A stretch of 64,000 nucleotides of DNA from Acidovorax sp. 107 (lineage in GTDB: Bacteria; Pseudomonadota; Gammaproteobacteria; Burkholderiales; Burkholderiaceae_C), in contig NZ_QBTZ01000001.1 in the NCBI RefSeq assembly GCF_003058055.1, positions 4,234,001 to 4,298,000 of the forward strand, written 5' to 3'. The translations under genes and the position numbers were made by a program. The notes under the pieces were generated by a model. It was not told where the DNA came from and searched no databases. It saw only the letters and a program-made list of their open reading frames with translations. Of the stretch, positions 36,361 through 46,726 are shown in pieces. The number at the start of each line of letters is the position of its first letter. Position 1 is the first letter of the stretch.

Positions 36361-37242
36361 TTATGCGGTTTTTGCCGTTGCCGCAGCGGCTGCCGCACGG
36401 CGCGCCCGCGCGCGTCCGGGCAACACCTGCGGCACGGCGCCCACCAGCGACTGTGTGTAAGGGTGCTGCGCGTTGCGGAACAGCTCGCCCGGCGAGCCGC
36501 GCTCCACGATGCGGCCCTGGTACAGCACCGCCACTTCGTCGCACAGGTGGTTGACCACCGCGAGGTCGTGGCTGATGAGCATGTAGGTGATGCCGAACTG
36601 CTGCTGCAGGTCCTGCATCAGGTTCAGCACCTGGGCCTGCACCGACACGTCGAGTGCGCTCACCGGTTCGTCGGCCACGATGAGGCGCGGCCGGGTGATG
36701 AGGGCGCGTGCAATGGCAATGCGCTGGCGCTGGCCGCCGGAAAACTCGTGCGGGTACTTGCCCAGATCATTGGTGCGCAGGCCCACTTGCGACAGCACCT
36801 GGGCGGCCTGCTCGCGCTGCTCGGCGCGCGTGGTCTGGCCTTGCGCCTGCAGAGGTTCGGTGACGATGCGTTCCACCGTCTGGCGCGGGTCCAGCGACCC
36901 ATACGGGTCCTGGAACACCATCTGAAAATCGCGCCGCGCCTGGCGCAGCTCTTCGGCGGGCAGCTGGTGCAGGTTGCGGCCCAGCAGTTCTACCGTGCCA
37001 GAGGTGGGCGCATCGAGCGCCATCACCAGCCGTGCCAGGGTGGACTTGCCCGAGCCTGATTCGCCGACGATGCCCAGGCTGCGGCCTGCAGCAATCGAGA
37101 AGTTCACGCCGTTGAGCGCATGCACCTTGCCCGGCGGGCGGAACAGGTGCTCGCGGGGCAGCGTGTACTCACGCACCAGATCGGTCACCTGGAGCAGCGG
37201 CGCGGTGGTGGGAGCGACGGTGGTGGGAGTGGCGTGGTTCAT
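36361..37242 (-). CDS. ABC transporter ATP-binding protein (DppF/OppF type)
   Basis: A 293-residue ATPase. Walker A GESGSGKS is near residue 58, the signature FSGGQRQR near 168, Walker B LIVADEP near 190 and the switch His in ISHDLAVV near 223. The C-terminal PYTQSLVGAVP is the oligopeptide/dipeptide transporter C-terminal extension. The N-terminal LVREYTLPREHLFRPPGKVHA is typical of DppF. Its start overlaps the stop of the partner ATPase by four bases, so the heterodimeric pair is translationally coupled. Confidence 0.92.
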   Translation of the reverse strand: MNHATPTTVAPTTAPLLQVTDLVREYTLPREHLFRPPGKVHALNGVNFSIAAGRSLGIVGESGSGKSTLARLVMALDAPTSGTVELLGRNLHQLPAEELRQARRDFQMVFQDPYGSLDPRQTVERIVTEPLQAQGQTTRAEQREQAAQVLSQVGLRTNDLGKYPHEFSGGQRQRIAIARALITRPRLIVADEPVSALDVSVQAQVLNLMQDLQQQFGITYMLISHDLAVVNHLCDEVAVLYQGRIVERGSPGELFRNAQHPYTQSLVGAVPQVLPGRARARRAAAAAATAKTA

Positions 37243-38276
37243 GCAGCCACCTCGGTGATGTTCGCCACGTTCGCACTCTGCGCCTCGGCAATGGCCTCGC
37301 GCCGCAGGCAGCGCACAAGGTGGTCGCCGTCGGCATCGGTGGCCACGAGCGTGGCCTCGGGTTGTTTGTGGTGGCAGTCATCCACCGTGTAGCTGCAGCG
37401 TCCCGCAAAGGGGCAGCCTGCGGGCAGGTCTACCAGCTCGGGCACCGTGCCCGGAATGGTGGACAGGCGAGGGCGCTGGCCGGGCGCGTGCACCGCACCC
37501 AGGTGGGGCCGTGCGGCGAACAAGCCGCGTGTGTAGGGGTGGGCCATGGCTGAGAAGACCGAGGCGGTGGAGCCGCTTTCGACCACGCTGCCGCCGTACA
37601 TCACCATCATGCGGTCCACGTTCTGCGAGATCACGCCCAGGTCGTGCGAGATGAGGATGAGCGCCATGCTGCGCTCGGCCACCAGGTCGCTGATGAGGTC
37701 CAGGATCTGCTGCTGGATGGTCACATCCAGCGCCGTGGTGGGCTCGTCGGCAATCAGCAGGTCGGGCCCGCAGGCCAGCGCCATCGCAATGGTGATGCGC
37801 TGGCGCTGCCCGCCAGAGAACTGGTGCGGATAGGCATCAAAGCGCTGTGCGGCGTTGGGGATGCCCACGCGGTCCAGCAGTGCAATCGCTTCGGTGCGTG
37901 CGGCTGCTGCACTCATGCCCCGGTGCAGGCGCAGCGGCTCTGCCACCTGGCGGCCAATGGTGTGCACGGGGTTGAGGGCCGTCATGGGCTCCTGGAACAC
38001 CATGCCAATGCGGTTGCCACGCATCTGGCACATCTGCGCATCGGTGCGGCCCACGAGCTCTTGGCCGTCAAAGCGGATGCTGCCGGTGACCTGTGCGCTG
38101 TCAGGCAGCAGGCCCATGAGCGACATGGCCGTGATGGATTTGCCACAGCCCGATTCACCGATCAGGCCCAGGGTTTCACCGCGCGCCAGCGAAAAGCTCA
38201 CGCCGCGCACGGCGTCGGCGGGGCCCCGGTGCGTTTGCAGGCGGATGCGGAGGTTGGAGACTTCTAACAGAGACAT
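37239..38276 (-). CDS. ABC transporter ATP-binding protein (DppD/OppD type)
   Basis: A 345-residue ATPase. Walker A GESGCGKS is near residue 40, the signature FSGGQRQR near 157, Walker [13 protein letters not shown] near 177 and ISHDLGVI near 212. The C-terminal extension carries the cysteine-containing [14 protein letters not shown] block that in DppD-type ATPases can bind an Fe-S cluster. The ATG at 38276 starts [11 protein letters not shown]; the frame is open further upstream over the permease gene. Confidence 0.92.
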   Translation of the reverse strand: MSLLEVSNLRIRLQTHRGPADAVRGVSFSLARGETLGLIGESGCGKSITAMSLMGLLPDSAQVTGSIRFDGQELVGRTDAQMCQMRGNRIGMVFQEPMTALNPVHTIGRQVAEPLRLHRGMSAAAARTEAIALLDRVGIPNAAQRFDAYPHQFSGGQRQRITIAMALACGPDLLIADEPTTALDVTIQQQILDLISDLVAERSMALILISHDLGVISQNVDRMMVMYGGSVVESGSTASVFSAMAHPYTRGLFAARPHLGAVHAPGQRPRLSTIPGTVPELVDLPAGCPFAGRCSYTVDDCHHKQPEATLVATDADGDHLVRCLRREAIAEAQSANVANITEVAA

Positions 38277-38305
38277 CGTGGGGTCTGGAAGGCTTTTTGG
38301 GGGGG

Positions 38306-39184
38306 TCAACGCTTGCGCGAGAGGCGGGGATCTAGGAGGTCGCGCAGGCCATCGCCCAGCAGGTTCAGGCCCAGCACGGCCAGCGCAATCGCCACGCCGG
38401 GCCACACGGCCAGCAACGGGGCCTGGAACATCAGCGTCTGCGCTTCGCTGAGCATGCGGCCCCAGGAGGGTTGGGGGGGCTGGGTGCCCAGGCCCAGGTA
38501 CGACAGGGCCGCCTCGGCCAGGATGGCGATGGCGAACTGGATGGTGGCCTGCACGATGAGCACCGACAGGATGTTGGGCAGCACGTGCTCGATCGTGATG
38601 CGCCAACTGCCCTTGCCGCAGGCGCGCGAGGCCAGGATGTATTCGCGCGACCACACAGCGTTGGCCGATGCACGGGTGACGCGTGCGAACGTCGGGATGT
38701 TGAAGATACCGATCGCAATGATCGAATTGACAATACCCGCGCCGAACACGGCGGTCAGCATGATGGCGGAGAGGATGGCCGGGAAGGCGAAGGTGAAGTC
38801 CGCCAGTCGCATGATGAGCTCTTCCACCCAGCCGCGCTTGGCGGCGGCCAGCAGGCCCAGGGCCGTACCGATGGTGAGGCCAATGCCCACGGCGATCACG
38901 CCCACCAGGATGGAGTTGCGGGCGCCCACCAGCAACAGCGAGGCCACGTCGCGGCCAAAGGCATCGGTGCCCAGCCAGTGCTTTGCAGACGGGCTCGCCA
39001 GCTTGTTCGCCAAGTCCATCTCGTAGGGCGACCAGGGCGTCCAGACGAAAGAGAGCAGGGCAGCCAGGATCAGCAGCGCCGACAACACGGCACCGATGAC
39101 AAAACTGCGGTGGCGCAGAGCGCGGTGCAGCCAGCCGGGGGCGGAGGGCATGGAGGAGGAGGGGGTGGAAACGGCGGCGCTCAT
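38306..39184 (-). CDS. ABC transporter permease (DppC/OppC type)
   Basis: A 292-residue inner-membrane permease with about six helices. It has the N-terminal OppC-like region, the KHWLGTDAFGRDVASLLLVG block near residue 78, and the EAA loop around GLGTQPPQPSWGRMLSEA (near 225-242). It follows the DppB-type permease gene with seven bases between them and precedes the two ATPase genes. Confidence 0.92.
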   Translation of the reverse strand: MSAAVSTPSSSMPSAPGWLHRALRHRSFVIGAVLSALLILAALLSFVWTPWSPYEMDLANKLASPSAKHWLGTDAFGRDVASLLLVGARNSILVGVIAVGIGLTIGTALGLLAAAKRGWVEELIMRLADFTFAFPAILSAIMLTAVFGAGIVNSIIAIGIFNIPTFARVTRASANAVWSREYILASRACGKGSWRITIEHVLPNILSVLIVQATIQFAIAILAEAALSYLGLGTQPPQPSWGRMLSEAQTLMFQAPLLAVWPGVAIALAVLGLNLLGDGLRDLLDPRLSRKR

Positions 39185-39191
39185 GGGGGGA

Positions 39192-40154
39192 TCAGATGTC
39201 GGAGGCCTTCACGCGGGGGTCGATCACGGCGTAGAGGAGGTCCACGACGAAGTTCACGATGACCACCATGGCAGCGAGCAGCATCACGCAGTTGCGCACC
39301 ACGATCAGGTCGCGGTTGGAGATGGACTGGAAGATGAGGCGCCCGAGGCCCGGCAGGTAGAACACGTTTTCCACCACGATGGTGCCCGCCAGCAGGTTGG
39401 CGAATTGCAGCCCCATCACCGTGACCACCGGGATCATCGCGTTGCGCAGCACATGGCCCCACAGCGCGGCGCGCTGCGTCAGGCCCTTGGCACGCGCGGT
39501 GCGCACAAAGTCTTCACGCAGCACCTCCAGCACGGCCGAGCGGGTGATGCGCGCCAGGATGGCCGCCTGCACCACGGCCAGCGCAATCGCAGGCAGCAGC
39601 AGGGCCTTGAGGGCTTCGAGCGGGCTGCCACCGGCGTCTTCGGTCCAGCCCGGAAAGCCACCGGCCGAGAACCACTGCAGCTTCACCGAGAACAGCAGGA
39701 TCAGCAGGATGGCGAACCAGAAATTGGGGATGGCAATGCCGATCTGCGCCAGGCCCATCACGCCCACATCGCCCAGCTTGTTGTGGCGTGCCGCGGCGTA
39801 CACACCAGCGGCCAGCGCCAGCACCGTGGTGATCACCATCGCCATCAGGGCCAACGGCACGGTGAGCGCCAGGCGCTCCAGCACCAGGTCCAGCACGGGG
39901 GAGCTGTAGGCGTAGCTCTCGCCCATGTTGCCCACCACCAGGCCGCTCACCCATTGCCAGTAGCGCAGGCTGGCGGGTTGGTCCAGCCCCAGCTTGGTGG
40001 CCAGCTCCGCAACCGCGTCGGGGGAGGCATCGGGGCCCATAAGGATCTGCGCGGCGTTGCCCGGCAGAATTTCCAGCACCAGAAACACGACGATGGAGGC
40101 GCCAATCAACGTGGCCAGGAGGGTGACAAACCGCTTGAGAAAAAACAGGCCCAT
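39192..40154 (-). CDS. ABC transporter permease (DppB/OppB type)
   Basis: A 320-residue inner-membrane permease that begins [20 protein letters not shown], typical for DppB. The EAA-like loop is [20 protein letters not shown] (near residue 210), followed by [21 protein letters not shown] near 270. It is the first gene of the leftward transporter operon, with a palindromic operator-like sequence about 50 bp upstream of its start. Confidence 0.92.
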   Translation of the reverse strand: MGLFFLKRFVTLLATLIGASIVVFLVLEILPGNAAQILMGPDASPDAVAELATKLGLDQPASLRYWQWVSGLVVGNMGESYAYSSPVLDLVLERLALTVPLALMAMVITTVLALAAGVYAAARHNKLGDVGVMGLAQIGIAIPNFWFAILLILLFSVKLQWFSAGGFPGWTEDAGGSPLEALKALLLPAIALAVVQAAILARITRSAVLEVLREDFVRTARAKGLTQRAALWGHVLRNAMIPVVTVMGLQFANLLAGTIVVENVFYLPGLGRLIFQSISNRDLIVVRNCVMLLAAMVVIVNFVVDLLYAVIDPRVKASDI

Positions 40155-40203
40155 GGGTGGGGTGCGTGGGGAAGTGGATCAGACGCGAGGGCGTCAAAAT
40201 TAA

Positions 40204-40215
40204 TGTGTATACACA
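40204..40215. promoter_or_regulatory. Palindromic operator-like site upstream of the transporter operon
   Basis: TGTGTATACACA is a perfect 12-bp palindrome with a TGTATACA core, a form often bound by GntR-family repressors. It lies immediately downstream of a TATGCT -10-like hexamer (40216-40221, minus strand) and 49 bp upstream of the permease start. Such a position suits repression of the transporter operon. No regulator gene is adjacent. Confidence 0.45.
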
Positions 40216-40221
40216 GCATAG

Positions 40222-40620
<399 letters not shown>

Positions 40621-40663
40621 TTTTACGCGTAATCGGCCGCTTGTGTCGGTGAGTCATGCCTTG

Positions 40664-40686
40664 ATTGCTATTGAATGAATAGCAAT
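40664..40686. repeat. Short family A-like inverted repeat
   Basis: ATTGCTATT (40664-40672) and AATAGCAAT (40678-40686) form a perfect 9-bp inverted repeat with loop GAATG, like the first module of family A repeats. It lies between the convergent ferredoxin and pth genes and could also act as a bidirectional terminator. Confidence 0.5.
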
Positions 40687-40722
40687 ACCCTCTGTGCAAC
40701 GGCTGGACGGGTTGGTGGCCTG

Positions 40723-41331
40723 TCAGTCCTCCACGGGCCGAGGAGGCTTGGGGCGGGGTGGTTTGGTGGTGTGGATGAGCAGCGTGGCTTTTTCCATGTC
40801 CCCCGCCAGCAGGGCCGGGTAGGCCTTGAGCGAGTGGATGATGCTGTCCTCGATCAGCGTGCGTTGGTCTGGCGACGGTTTCTTGAGCACCCAGTTGGCG
40901 ACTTCGCTTTTGACGCCCGGATGGCCGATGCCGATGCGCAAGCGCCAGTAGTCGGGCGACCCTAGCTGACCGTGAATGTCCCGCAGGCCGTTGTGCCCGG
41001 CATGGCTGCCGCCGCGCTTGAGCTTGACCTGCCCGGGGGCAATGTCCAGCTCGTCGTGCACCACCAGGATTTCCTCGGGCAGGATCTTGAAAAAGCGCGC
41101 GAGCGATGCCACCGACTTGCCCGAGAGGTTCATGAAGGTCTGCGGCTCCAGCAGCCACACGTTCTGGCCGTGCACCGTGGTGCGCGCCGTCAGACCGTGA
41201 TAACTGCGCTCGGGCACCAGCGTGGTCTTGAGTTCGCGCGCCAGGGCGTCAATCCACCAGAAGCCGGCGTTGTGCCGCGTGTCCTCGTAGTCCGGCCCGG
41301 GGTTTCCCAGGCCTACAAACAGCTTGATCAT
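40723..41331 (-). CDS. pth: Peptidyl-tRNA hydrolase
   Basis: A 202-residue essential enzyme that recycles peptidyl-tRNA. The N-terminus [20 protein letters not shown] holds catalytic His20 and is family-diagnostic. Other conserved residues lie in [19 protein letters not shown] and [13 protein letters not shown]. It follows rplY on the same strand, the usual rplY-pth order, with a terminator-like hairpin between them. Confidence 0.96.
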   Translation of the reverse strand: MIKLFVGLGNPGPDYEDTRHNAGFWWIDALARELKTTLVPERSYHGLTARTTVHGQNVWLLEPQTFMNLSGKSVASLARFFKILPEEILVVHDELDIAPGQVKLKRGGSHAGHNGLRDIHGQLGSPDYWRLRIGIGHPGVKSEVANWVLKKPSPDQRTLIEDSIIHSLKAYPALLAGDMEKATLLIHTTKPPRPKPPRPVED

Positions 41332-41445
41332 GTGCGGGATTATCGGTGGCTGGGATGGGGTCAGGCCGTCGGGATGGCTGCGCCGCTGCTGAAGACGTGT
41401 TCAGGAAGTGGGCTGTGCAGTTTGCGAGATGCGCCGCACCAATGA

Positions 41446-41472
41446 AAACGGCCCACGCAAGGTGGGCCGTTT
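41446..41472 (-). terminator. Hairpin terminator between rplY and pth
   Basis: AAACGGCCCAC (41446-41456) and GTGGGCCGTTT (41462-41472) form a perfect 11-bp stem with a 5-base loop. The A/T ends give a T-rich tail in either direction, so it can terminate or attenuate rplY transcription ahead of pth. Confidence 0.8.
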
Positions 41473-41533
41473 CGTGGTCAACACCGCAAAGCGGGTTGAC
41501 CGGATGAAGTGATCGAGGTCTTTGACCGACGAA

Positions 41534-42169
41534 TTACTTCTTGCCCTTGCCCTTGCCCTTGGCATCGGCTGCAGGAGCGGCGTCAGCAGGGGTCTCAACG
41601 ACCACGACTGGAGGCACCACGGACACCAGCACGGGGTTGTTGTTCTGGCCACCACGGACCTTGGCCACCACGCCCTTGGGCAGCTTGATGTCCTTCAGGT
41701 GCAGGGAAGCACCCTTTTCCAGTTTGGACAGGTCCACAGCGATGAATTCGGGCAGGTCCGAAGGCATGCAGGTCACGTCCAGTTCGTTCACGATCGGGTT
41801 GACCATGCACTTGTCCACCTTGACGGCGTTGGACTCTTCGGCACCGCTGTAGTGCAGTGGCACCTTCAGGTGCAGCTTGGTCTTGTCGTCCACGCGCTGG
41901 AAGTCGATGTGCAGCACCAGTTGCTTGTAGGGGTGGTATTGCACGTCACGCAGCACGACCTTGGAGGTTGCGCCAGCCACTTCCATGTCCAGCACGCTGG
42001 AGTGGAAAGCTTCCTTCTTGAGGGCGTGCCACAGAGCGTTGTGGTCCACCTCGATCAGTTGGGGTTCGGCAGCACCACCGTACACGATGCCAGGCGTCTT
42101 GCCCGAATTACGCAGACGGCGGCTCGCACCCGTACCCTGCTTGGCGCGCTCAAAAGCGACGAAGTTCAT
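41534..42169 (-). CDS. rplY: 50S ribosomal protein L25/general stress protein Ctc
   Basis: A 211-residue long form of L25 that binds 5S rRNA. The N-terminal L25 domain ([20 protein letters not shown]) is followed by the C-terminal TL5/Ctc domain (about residues 95-185), with a low-complexity Ala/Lys tail (GKGKGKK) at the end. It sits between prsA and pth on the same strand, the standard order in proteobacteria. Confidence 0.95.
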   Translation of the reverse strand: MNFVAFERAKQGTGASRRLRNSGKTPGIVYGGAAEPQLIEVDHNALWHALKKEAFHSSVLDMEVAGATSKVVLRDVQYHPYKQLVLHIDFQRVDDKTKLHLKVPLHYSGAEESNAVKVDKCMVNPIVNELDVTCMPSDLPEFIAVDLSKLEKGASLHLKDIKLPKGVVAKVRGGQNNNPVLVSVVPPVVVVETPADAAPAADAKGKGKGKK

Positions 42170-42274
42170 AGTTAGCTCCTGAAAAGGACAGACCGCGACC
42201 AGTCATATCCCGATTAAAAAAGACCTGTGACGCCCTCATGGCGGCAGGCCTGCGCATTGCTCCCGAACAGACAA

Positions 42275-42327
42275 GCCTCCCGAAGGAGGCCTGCGTGCAA
42301 TCCGACTGCAACGCTCCCGGGGGAGCG
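42275..42327 (-). terminator. Two consecutive hairpins downstream of prsA
   Basis: CGCTCCC/GGGAGCG (42312-42318 and 42321-42327) lies right after the prsA stop. GCCTCC/GGAGGC with a tetraloop (42275-42280 and 42285-42290) follows, with a short T-containing tail on the minus strand. Termination would be partial. Confidence 0.5.
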
Positions 42328-42329
42328 CG

Positions 42330-43304
42330 TCAGAACAGGTTGTCCTGGTCCGAGAACAAACTCATGACCGACTCACCCTTGGCAATGCGCTGGATCGTCT
42401 CGGCGATCAGCGGGGCCACGGAGAGTTGGCGAATCTTGGAACATCCCTTGGCGTTGTCGCTCAGCGGGATGGTGTTGGTCACCACGACTTCATCGAGGGC
42501 TGTGCCCTTGGCGATGCGTTCGATGGCAGGACCCGAAAAAATGGGGTGCGTGCAATAGGCGTACACGCTCTTGGCGCCACGCTCCTTGAGCACTTCGGCA
42601 GCCTTCACCAGCGTGCCGGCGGTGTCGATCATGTCGTCCATGATCACGCAGTTGCGGCCTTCGATTTCTCCGATCACGTGCATGACTTCCGACACGTTGG
42701 CCTTGGGGCGGCGTTTGTCGATGATCGCCAGATCGCAACCCAGTTGCTTGGCCAGAGCCCGCGCACGCACCACGCCGCCCACGTCTGGGGATACCACGAT
42801 CAGGTCCTCGTAGTTCTTCTGACGCAGGTCGCCCAGCAGCACTGGCGACGCGTAGATGTTGTCCACGGGGATATCGAAGAAACCCTGGATCTGGTCGGCG
42901 TGCAGGTCCATGGTCAGCACGCGGGCCACGCCCACGGCTTGCAGCATGTTGGCCACCACCTTGGCCGTGATAGGCACACGGGTAGAACGGGGGCGGCGGT
43001 CCTGGCGGGCGTAACCGAAATAGGGGATCACGGCGCTGATGCGCTCAGCCGACGCGCGCTTGAGCGCATCGACCATGATCAGCAGTTCCATGAGGTTTTC
43101 GTTGGTGGGTGCGCAGGTGGACTGCACCACGAAAACGTCACGTGCACGCACGTTTTGCTTGATTTCGACGGTGACTTCACCGTCAGAGAAACGACCCACG
43201 TCAGCCGCACCGAGGGTGGTGCCGAGGTGTTGGGCAATTTCAGCCGCCATGCCAGGATTGGCATTGCCGGTGAAAACCATGAAGTCGGGGTGGTTGGCTT
43301 GCAT
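42330..43304 (-). CDS. prs: Ribose-phosphate pyrophosphokinase
   Basis: A 324-residue enzyme that makes PRPP from ribose-5-phosphate and ATP for nucleotide, histidine and tryptophan synthesis. Diagnostic segments: [20 protein letters not shown] near residue 39, ATP-site [20 protein letters not shown] near 96, [17 protein letters not shown] near 131 and the PRPP loop [13 protein letters not shown] near 218. The ATG at 43304 gives the normal length; the frame reads on upstream through the tRNA-Gln gene, which is not coding. Confidence 0.96.
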   Translation of the reverse strand: MQANHPDFMVFTGNANPGMAAEIAQHLGTTLGAADVGRFSDGEVTVEIKQNVRARDVFVVQSTCAPTNENLMELLIMVDALKRASAERISAVIPYFGYARQDRRPRSTRVPITAKVVANMLQAVGVARVLTMDLHADQIQGFFDIPVDNIYASPVLLGDLRQKNYEDLIVVSPDVGGVVRARALAKQLGCDLAIIDKRRPKANVSEVMHVIGEIEGRNCVIMDDMIDTAGTLVKAAEVLKERGAKSVYAYCTHPIFSGPAIERIAKGTALDEVVVTNTIPLSDNAKGCSKIRQLSVAPLIAETIQRIAKGESVMSLFSDQDNLF

Positions 43305-43350
43305 GAGCGTCCCAGCAGTCTGAAAAAAAAGCCCGTACGCGGAAAGCGTT

Positions 43351-43427
43351 TGGCAGGGGAAGAAGGATTCGAACCTTCGCATGCCGGAATCAAAATCCGG
43401 TGCCTTAACCAGCTTGGCGACTCCCCT
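43351..43427 (-). tRNA. tRNA-Gln (anticodon TTG)
   Basis: The 77-nt minus-strand gene has acceptor AGGGGAG pairing with TTCCCCT. The anticodon loop TTTTGAT (anticodon TTG) sits on a CCGGA/TCCGG stem, the T-arm contains GGTTCGAATCC, and CCA is encoded. The sequence closely follows proteobacterial tRNA-Gln. It lies between ispE and prsA, the usual betaproteobacterial location. Confidence 0.96.
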
Positions 43428-43457
43428 ACACAGGTCAATTGCCGAAGGCAACCAACC

Positions 43458-44315
43458 TTAAATTCTTCCTGATGCCCAGCCTGCCAGAGGATGAACCATC
43501 AGATTCTCACACGTCTTCACTTGCCAGCCCTCAGGGACTTCGCTCAGATCGACTGCGTGTGATTCTTGTGCAAACACTGCACTGCCTGAGCCTGTCATCC
43601 TGCCTTTGAGGCCGCGCTTCTTGAACCATTCAATGGCTTGCGAAACATCGGGGCAAAGTGCCTGAGCAACGGGCTGCAAGTCGTTTCGACCGAAGTCAAA
43701 GTGTGCTGCAGCAAAGCCTAAGATTGTAGCACTATCTGAATCGCGTTTCAAACTTGGTGACGAAAAAATTTCTTTTGTCTCCAAACCTGCTGCGGGCTTC
43801 ACGATCACGAAGCTCGCTTGCGGCAGCTGGTGCGCTTTCTCAAGCGGCGTGATTGTCTCACCAATTCCCTCCACCCAAGCGTTGTGACCGCATAAAAAAA
43901 ACGGCACGTCTGCGCCGAGCTGCAAACCGATCTTTGCCAGTGCATGCCGGGACAGGCTCAGACCCCACAACCGGTTCAAAGCCAGGAGCGTGGTGGCCGC
44001 ATCTGACGAGCCTCCCCCCATGCCTGCCTGCGCGGGCACGCGCTTCAGCAGTCCGATATGCGCGCCCTCACGGCAGCCCGTAGCGGCCTGCAGCGCACGG
44101 GCTGCGCGAATCGACAGGTCGACTTCTGGCAGCGCTGTGGAAAGGTCTTCCCGCGAAATCAGTCCATCTGCTCTGCGTTCGAAATGCAGGGTGTCGCACC
44201 AGTCCATGAGCATGAAAACGGACTGCAGCAGGTGGTAGCCATCGGAGCGCCGCCCGGTGATGTGCAGAAAGAGATTGAGTTTGGCCGGTGCCGGCACGTC
44301 ATACAGAGCTTGCAT
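43458..44315 (-). CDS. ispE: 4-diphosphocytidyl-2-C-methyl-D-erythritol kinase
   Basis: A 285-residue GHMP kinase of the MEP isoprenoid pathway. The substrate-binding N-terminus APAKLNLFLHITGRRSDGYH and the ATP motif VPAQAGMGGGSSDAATTLL (near residue 95) are clear, as is GRMTGSGSAVFA near the end. The ATG at 44315 is the first good start; upstream only a TTG is in frame. The neighbours lolB upstream and tRNA-Gln-prsA downstream form a conserved cluster. Confidence 0.95.
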   Translation of the reverse strand: MQALYDVPAPAKLNLFLHITGRRSDGYHLLQSVFMLMDWCDTLHFERRADGLISREDLSTALPEVDLSIRAARALQAATGCREGAHIGLLKRVPAQAGMGGGSSDAATTLLALNRLWGLSLSRHALAKIGLQLGADVPFFLCGHNAWVEGIGETITPLEKAHQLPQASFVIVKPAAGLETKEIFSSPSLKRDSDSATILGFAAAHFDFGRNDLQPVAQALCPDVSQAIEWFKKRGLKGRMTGSGSAVFAQESHAVDLSEVPEGWQVKTCENLMVHPLAGWASGRI

Positions 44316-44391
44316 GGAGGGCAAAAGAGTGAGCTGAAGCGCGGGATTTGCTGTGCGACCGGACCTGCCGGCTTCCGCAGTCTGTGGGCCT

Positions 44392-44919
44392 TCAGGGCGT
44401 CAAAGCAATGCGCAAGGTCGCTATAGGCTCTGGATCACTGCGGCGTGCCGTCAATCGTCCATCGGCAATGCCGGTGAGGTCCGCTTGCCACCCGGTGGCA
44501 CTGGCCTGGATGCCCTTGAGCCAGCTGAACAGGGCAGTCACAGGAATGCGGGTGCCTGTCACGTCCTGGAGCAGTCCATCCAGCGAATCCGAGGTGCGGG
44601 TGTCTTGGCCGCTGAGCAGCTGCGCGTGGCCGTCTTTCCAGTCGAGTTGTGCAATGCGATTGCCGAAGGGACTGAGCAAAACCAGCCCACCCGTCTGGGG
44701 CGTGCCACGCAGTTCAAACAGGGCAGAAAAAGATTGTGACGCCTGCCCGTCGATCTGCAAGGCAATGCGCCCATTCCAGCTGTCTTCCCCGACGGAGACC
44801 TGGGTCACAGGCTGCGCGCAGCCTGCGAGCCACAGAGCACACACTACCAGCCACCAGGCCCATCCGCGAGAAAGAGTCTGCTGCGGAGCGCTTGGACTGG
44901 CGCTGAAAAAGCCTGGCAT
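44392..44919 (-). CDS. lolB: Outer-membrane lipoprotein insertion factor LolB
   Basis: A 175-residue lipoprotein. The signal peptide ends in the lipobox LWLAGC (Cys near residue 34), and the mature part has the LolB fold (SWNGRIALQIDG, FSALFELRGTPQTGGLVLLS). LolB accepts lipoproteins from LolA and inserts them in the outer membrane. The ATG at 44919 overlaps the stop of the upstream TPR gene (ATGA), which indicates translational coupling. Confidence 0.88.
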   Translation of the reverse strand: MPGFFSASPSAPQQTLSRGWAWWLVVCALWLAGCAQPVTQVSVGEDSWNGRIALQIDGQASQSFSALFELRGTPQTGGLVLLSPFGNRIAQLDWKDGHAQLLSGQDTRTSDSLDGLLQDVTGTRIPVTALFSWLKGIQASATGWQADLTGIADGRLTARRSDPEPIATLRIALTP

Positions 44920-46679
44920 CAGAGGGCGGCTCCGAGGCGCTTCAACGTCTCTTTGAGGGTGTCGTTGTCGGGGCTGGCGCGCTGCCCTTCCTTCCACACC
45001 CGGGTCGCACCGTCCTTGTCGCCCATGCTCCACAACACCTCGCCCAGATGAGCCGCAATCTCTACATCGGGCCGGGCCTTGAATGCCGCTTCAAGGTGTT
45101 TACGAGCGTCTGCCTTGTTACCAAGGCGAAACTCCACCCAGCCGAGGCTGTCCATGATGAAGGGGTCATTGGGCGCAAATTCGAGCGCCTTCAGGATGAG
45201 CTGCTTTGCCTCATCCAGCTTCACACCGCGGTCCGCCAGCGAATAGCCAAGGGCGTTATAGGCGTGGTGATATTGCGGCTGACGCGCGATCACCTGCCGC
45301 AGCAGCTTTTCCATGGTGTCGGGCTGGCCCGCCTTTTCGGCCAGCATGGCCTGGTCGTAGACCAGCTCGGCATCGTCCGGCGCCAAGGCCACCAGTTCGA
45401 CCTGCACTTTGTAGGCCTCTGGGTACAGGCGCTGGTCGCGCAGCAGTTGGACCTCCGCCATCAATTTCATCCGTTGGCTTTCCGCCGAGTTGCCGGGCAG
45501 GTTGCGCAAAAGAGCGCGGGCCTGCGCCAGCTTGCCCTGACGTGCCAGCAGGGACGCACGGCGCGTCTGAGCGCCAAACACTTCTTCGGCGTTATCGATG
45601 CGCGCGAGCCATGCTTCCGCACCGGCAAAGTCTTTCTTTTTCTCTGCAATCTGAGCGTGAAGCAGGTATGCCTGTGTGAGGCTCTTTTGCCGCAGGTCGG
45701 CATCCGCAGACGCCGATGCAAGTTCCATGAACCGCTGCAGCGACGCCTCTGCGGCAGGCAACCGGTTGTCTTGGTATTGCAAGGTGGCAACCACCAGCCA
45801 AGCTTCCACCAGATCAGGTTTTTCCTTGGTGACGGTTTCCAGCTGGCGACTGGCTTCGGGGTAGCGCTGCAAACCCAGCAACACCCTCGCATATGCCATG
45901 CGCAGGTCCGGGATGGGCTGTTTAGACAGCGTTTGTGTCACGATGGGTTCTGCGTCCATAAGACCTTCGTCCATCAGTTCCAGCGCCAGTCTGGCTGCGC
46001 TTTCGCTGGCATTGTCGAGGGCCTGTGCCCTGCGTGCTGCGTCCAGAGCGCCCGCCTTGTCTCCAGCTGCCAGTCTCAAACGGCCCAGCGACACCCAAGC
46101 CTCCGGGCCCGTGGCGGGGTTGGTAAGCTCGTTCACCAGGGCTTGTTCCACCACCTTGGCGGCCAGGGCCTTGTCGCTCGCCCGTCCGTACAGCTGGGGC
46201 AGGGCGGTCAGGGCCGAGGCCTTTGACCGGGGCGAAGCCTGCGCGAGTTCCTGGCGCAGCAGATCAGGTGTCTCGCCAATGCGGTTCAGGGCGATCAGAA
46301 TTTGCAGCACATATTGGTTGGCCTCGCGCGATTGCGGCAAGGCTTCTTTCCAGGCCTGGGCTGCAGCAAGGGCATATTCGCCGGATCGTGACTGCAGCGC
46401 AATGTCTGCAGCCCTTTGGTAGAGCTGACCGTCAGCGCTGCGGCGAGCTGCCTCCAGCATGAACGCGTAACCCGCACCCGGATCACCGGTGCGCGCACTG
46501 ATCTCGCCCAGAAAAATCTCGTAAAACAGCTCTGCGTCCAGCGCGGGGTTGGACGCCACGGGTGGCTCCTGGCTGGCGGGGCGGCTTTCACCGCTGGGCT
46601 TTTGTGCCCAGGTGGAATGGGCGGCGGCCGCAATCAGGGTGGCCAATGCGACGGTACGAAAGCGGGAAGGTAACACCAT
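44919..46679 (-). CDS. Exported tetratricopeptide repeat protein
   Basis: A 586-residue envelope protein with a signal peptide (MVLPSRFRTVALATLIAAAA, cleavage near HSTWA) and many TPR motifs from about residue 60 to the end. The clearest are near residues 480-560: HHAYNALGYSLADRGVKLDE, then DPFIMDSLGWVEFRLGNKAD. This gene precedes lolB in many betaproteobacteria, and the pair is coupled here. It may be a scaffold in envelope assembly, which is inference. It is divergent from mutM. Confidence 0.85.
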   Translation of the reverse strand: MVLPSRFRTVALATLIAAAAHSTWAQKPSGESRPASQEPPVASNPALDAELFYEIFLGEISARTGDPGAGYAFMLEAARRSADGQLYQRAADIALQSRSGEYALAAAQAWKEALPQSREANQYVLQILIALNRIGETPDLLRQELAQASPRSKASALTALPQLYGRASDKALAAKVVEQALVNELTNPATGPEAWVSLGRLRLAAGDKAGALDAARRAQALDNASESAARLALELMDEGLMDAEPIVTQTLSKQPIPDLRMAYARVLLGLQRYPEASRQLETVTKEKPDLVEAWLVVATLQYQDNRLPAAEASLQRFMELASASADADLRQKSLTQAYLLHAQIAEKKKDFAGAEAWLARIDNAEEVFGAQTRRASLLARQGKLAQARALLRNLPGNSAESQRMKLMAEVQLLRDQRLYPEAYKVQVELVALAPDDAELVYDQAMLAEKAGQPDTMEKLLRQVIARQPQYHHAYNALGYSLADRGVKLDEAKQLILKALEFAPNDPFIMDSLGWVEFRLGNKADARKHLEAAFKARPDVEIAAHLGEVLWSMGDKDGATRVWKEGQRASPDNDTLKETLKRLGAAL

Positions 46680-46726
46680 CGGGCCATAATAATCCATGCC
46701 TGTGAAGCTGTTGCCCGCTTGTTTGT

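Noticed and set aside
43305-43451. N-terminal extension of the prs frame upstream of 43304
   Set aside because: The extension runs through the tRNA-Gln gene; the ATG at 43304 gives the normal enzyme length.
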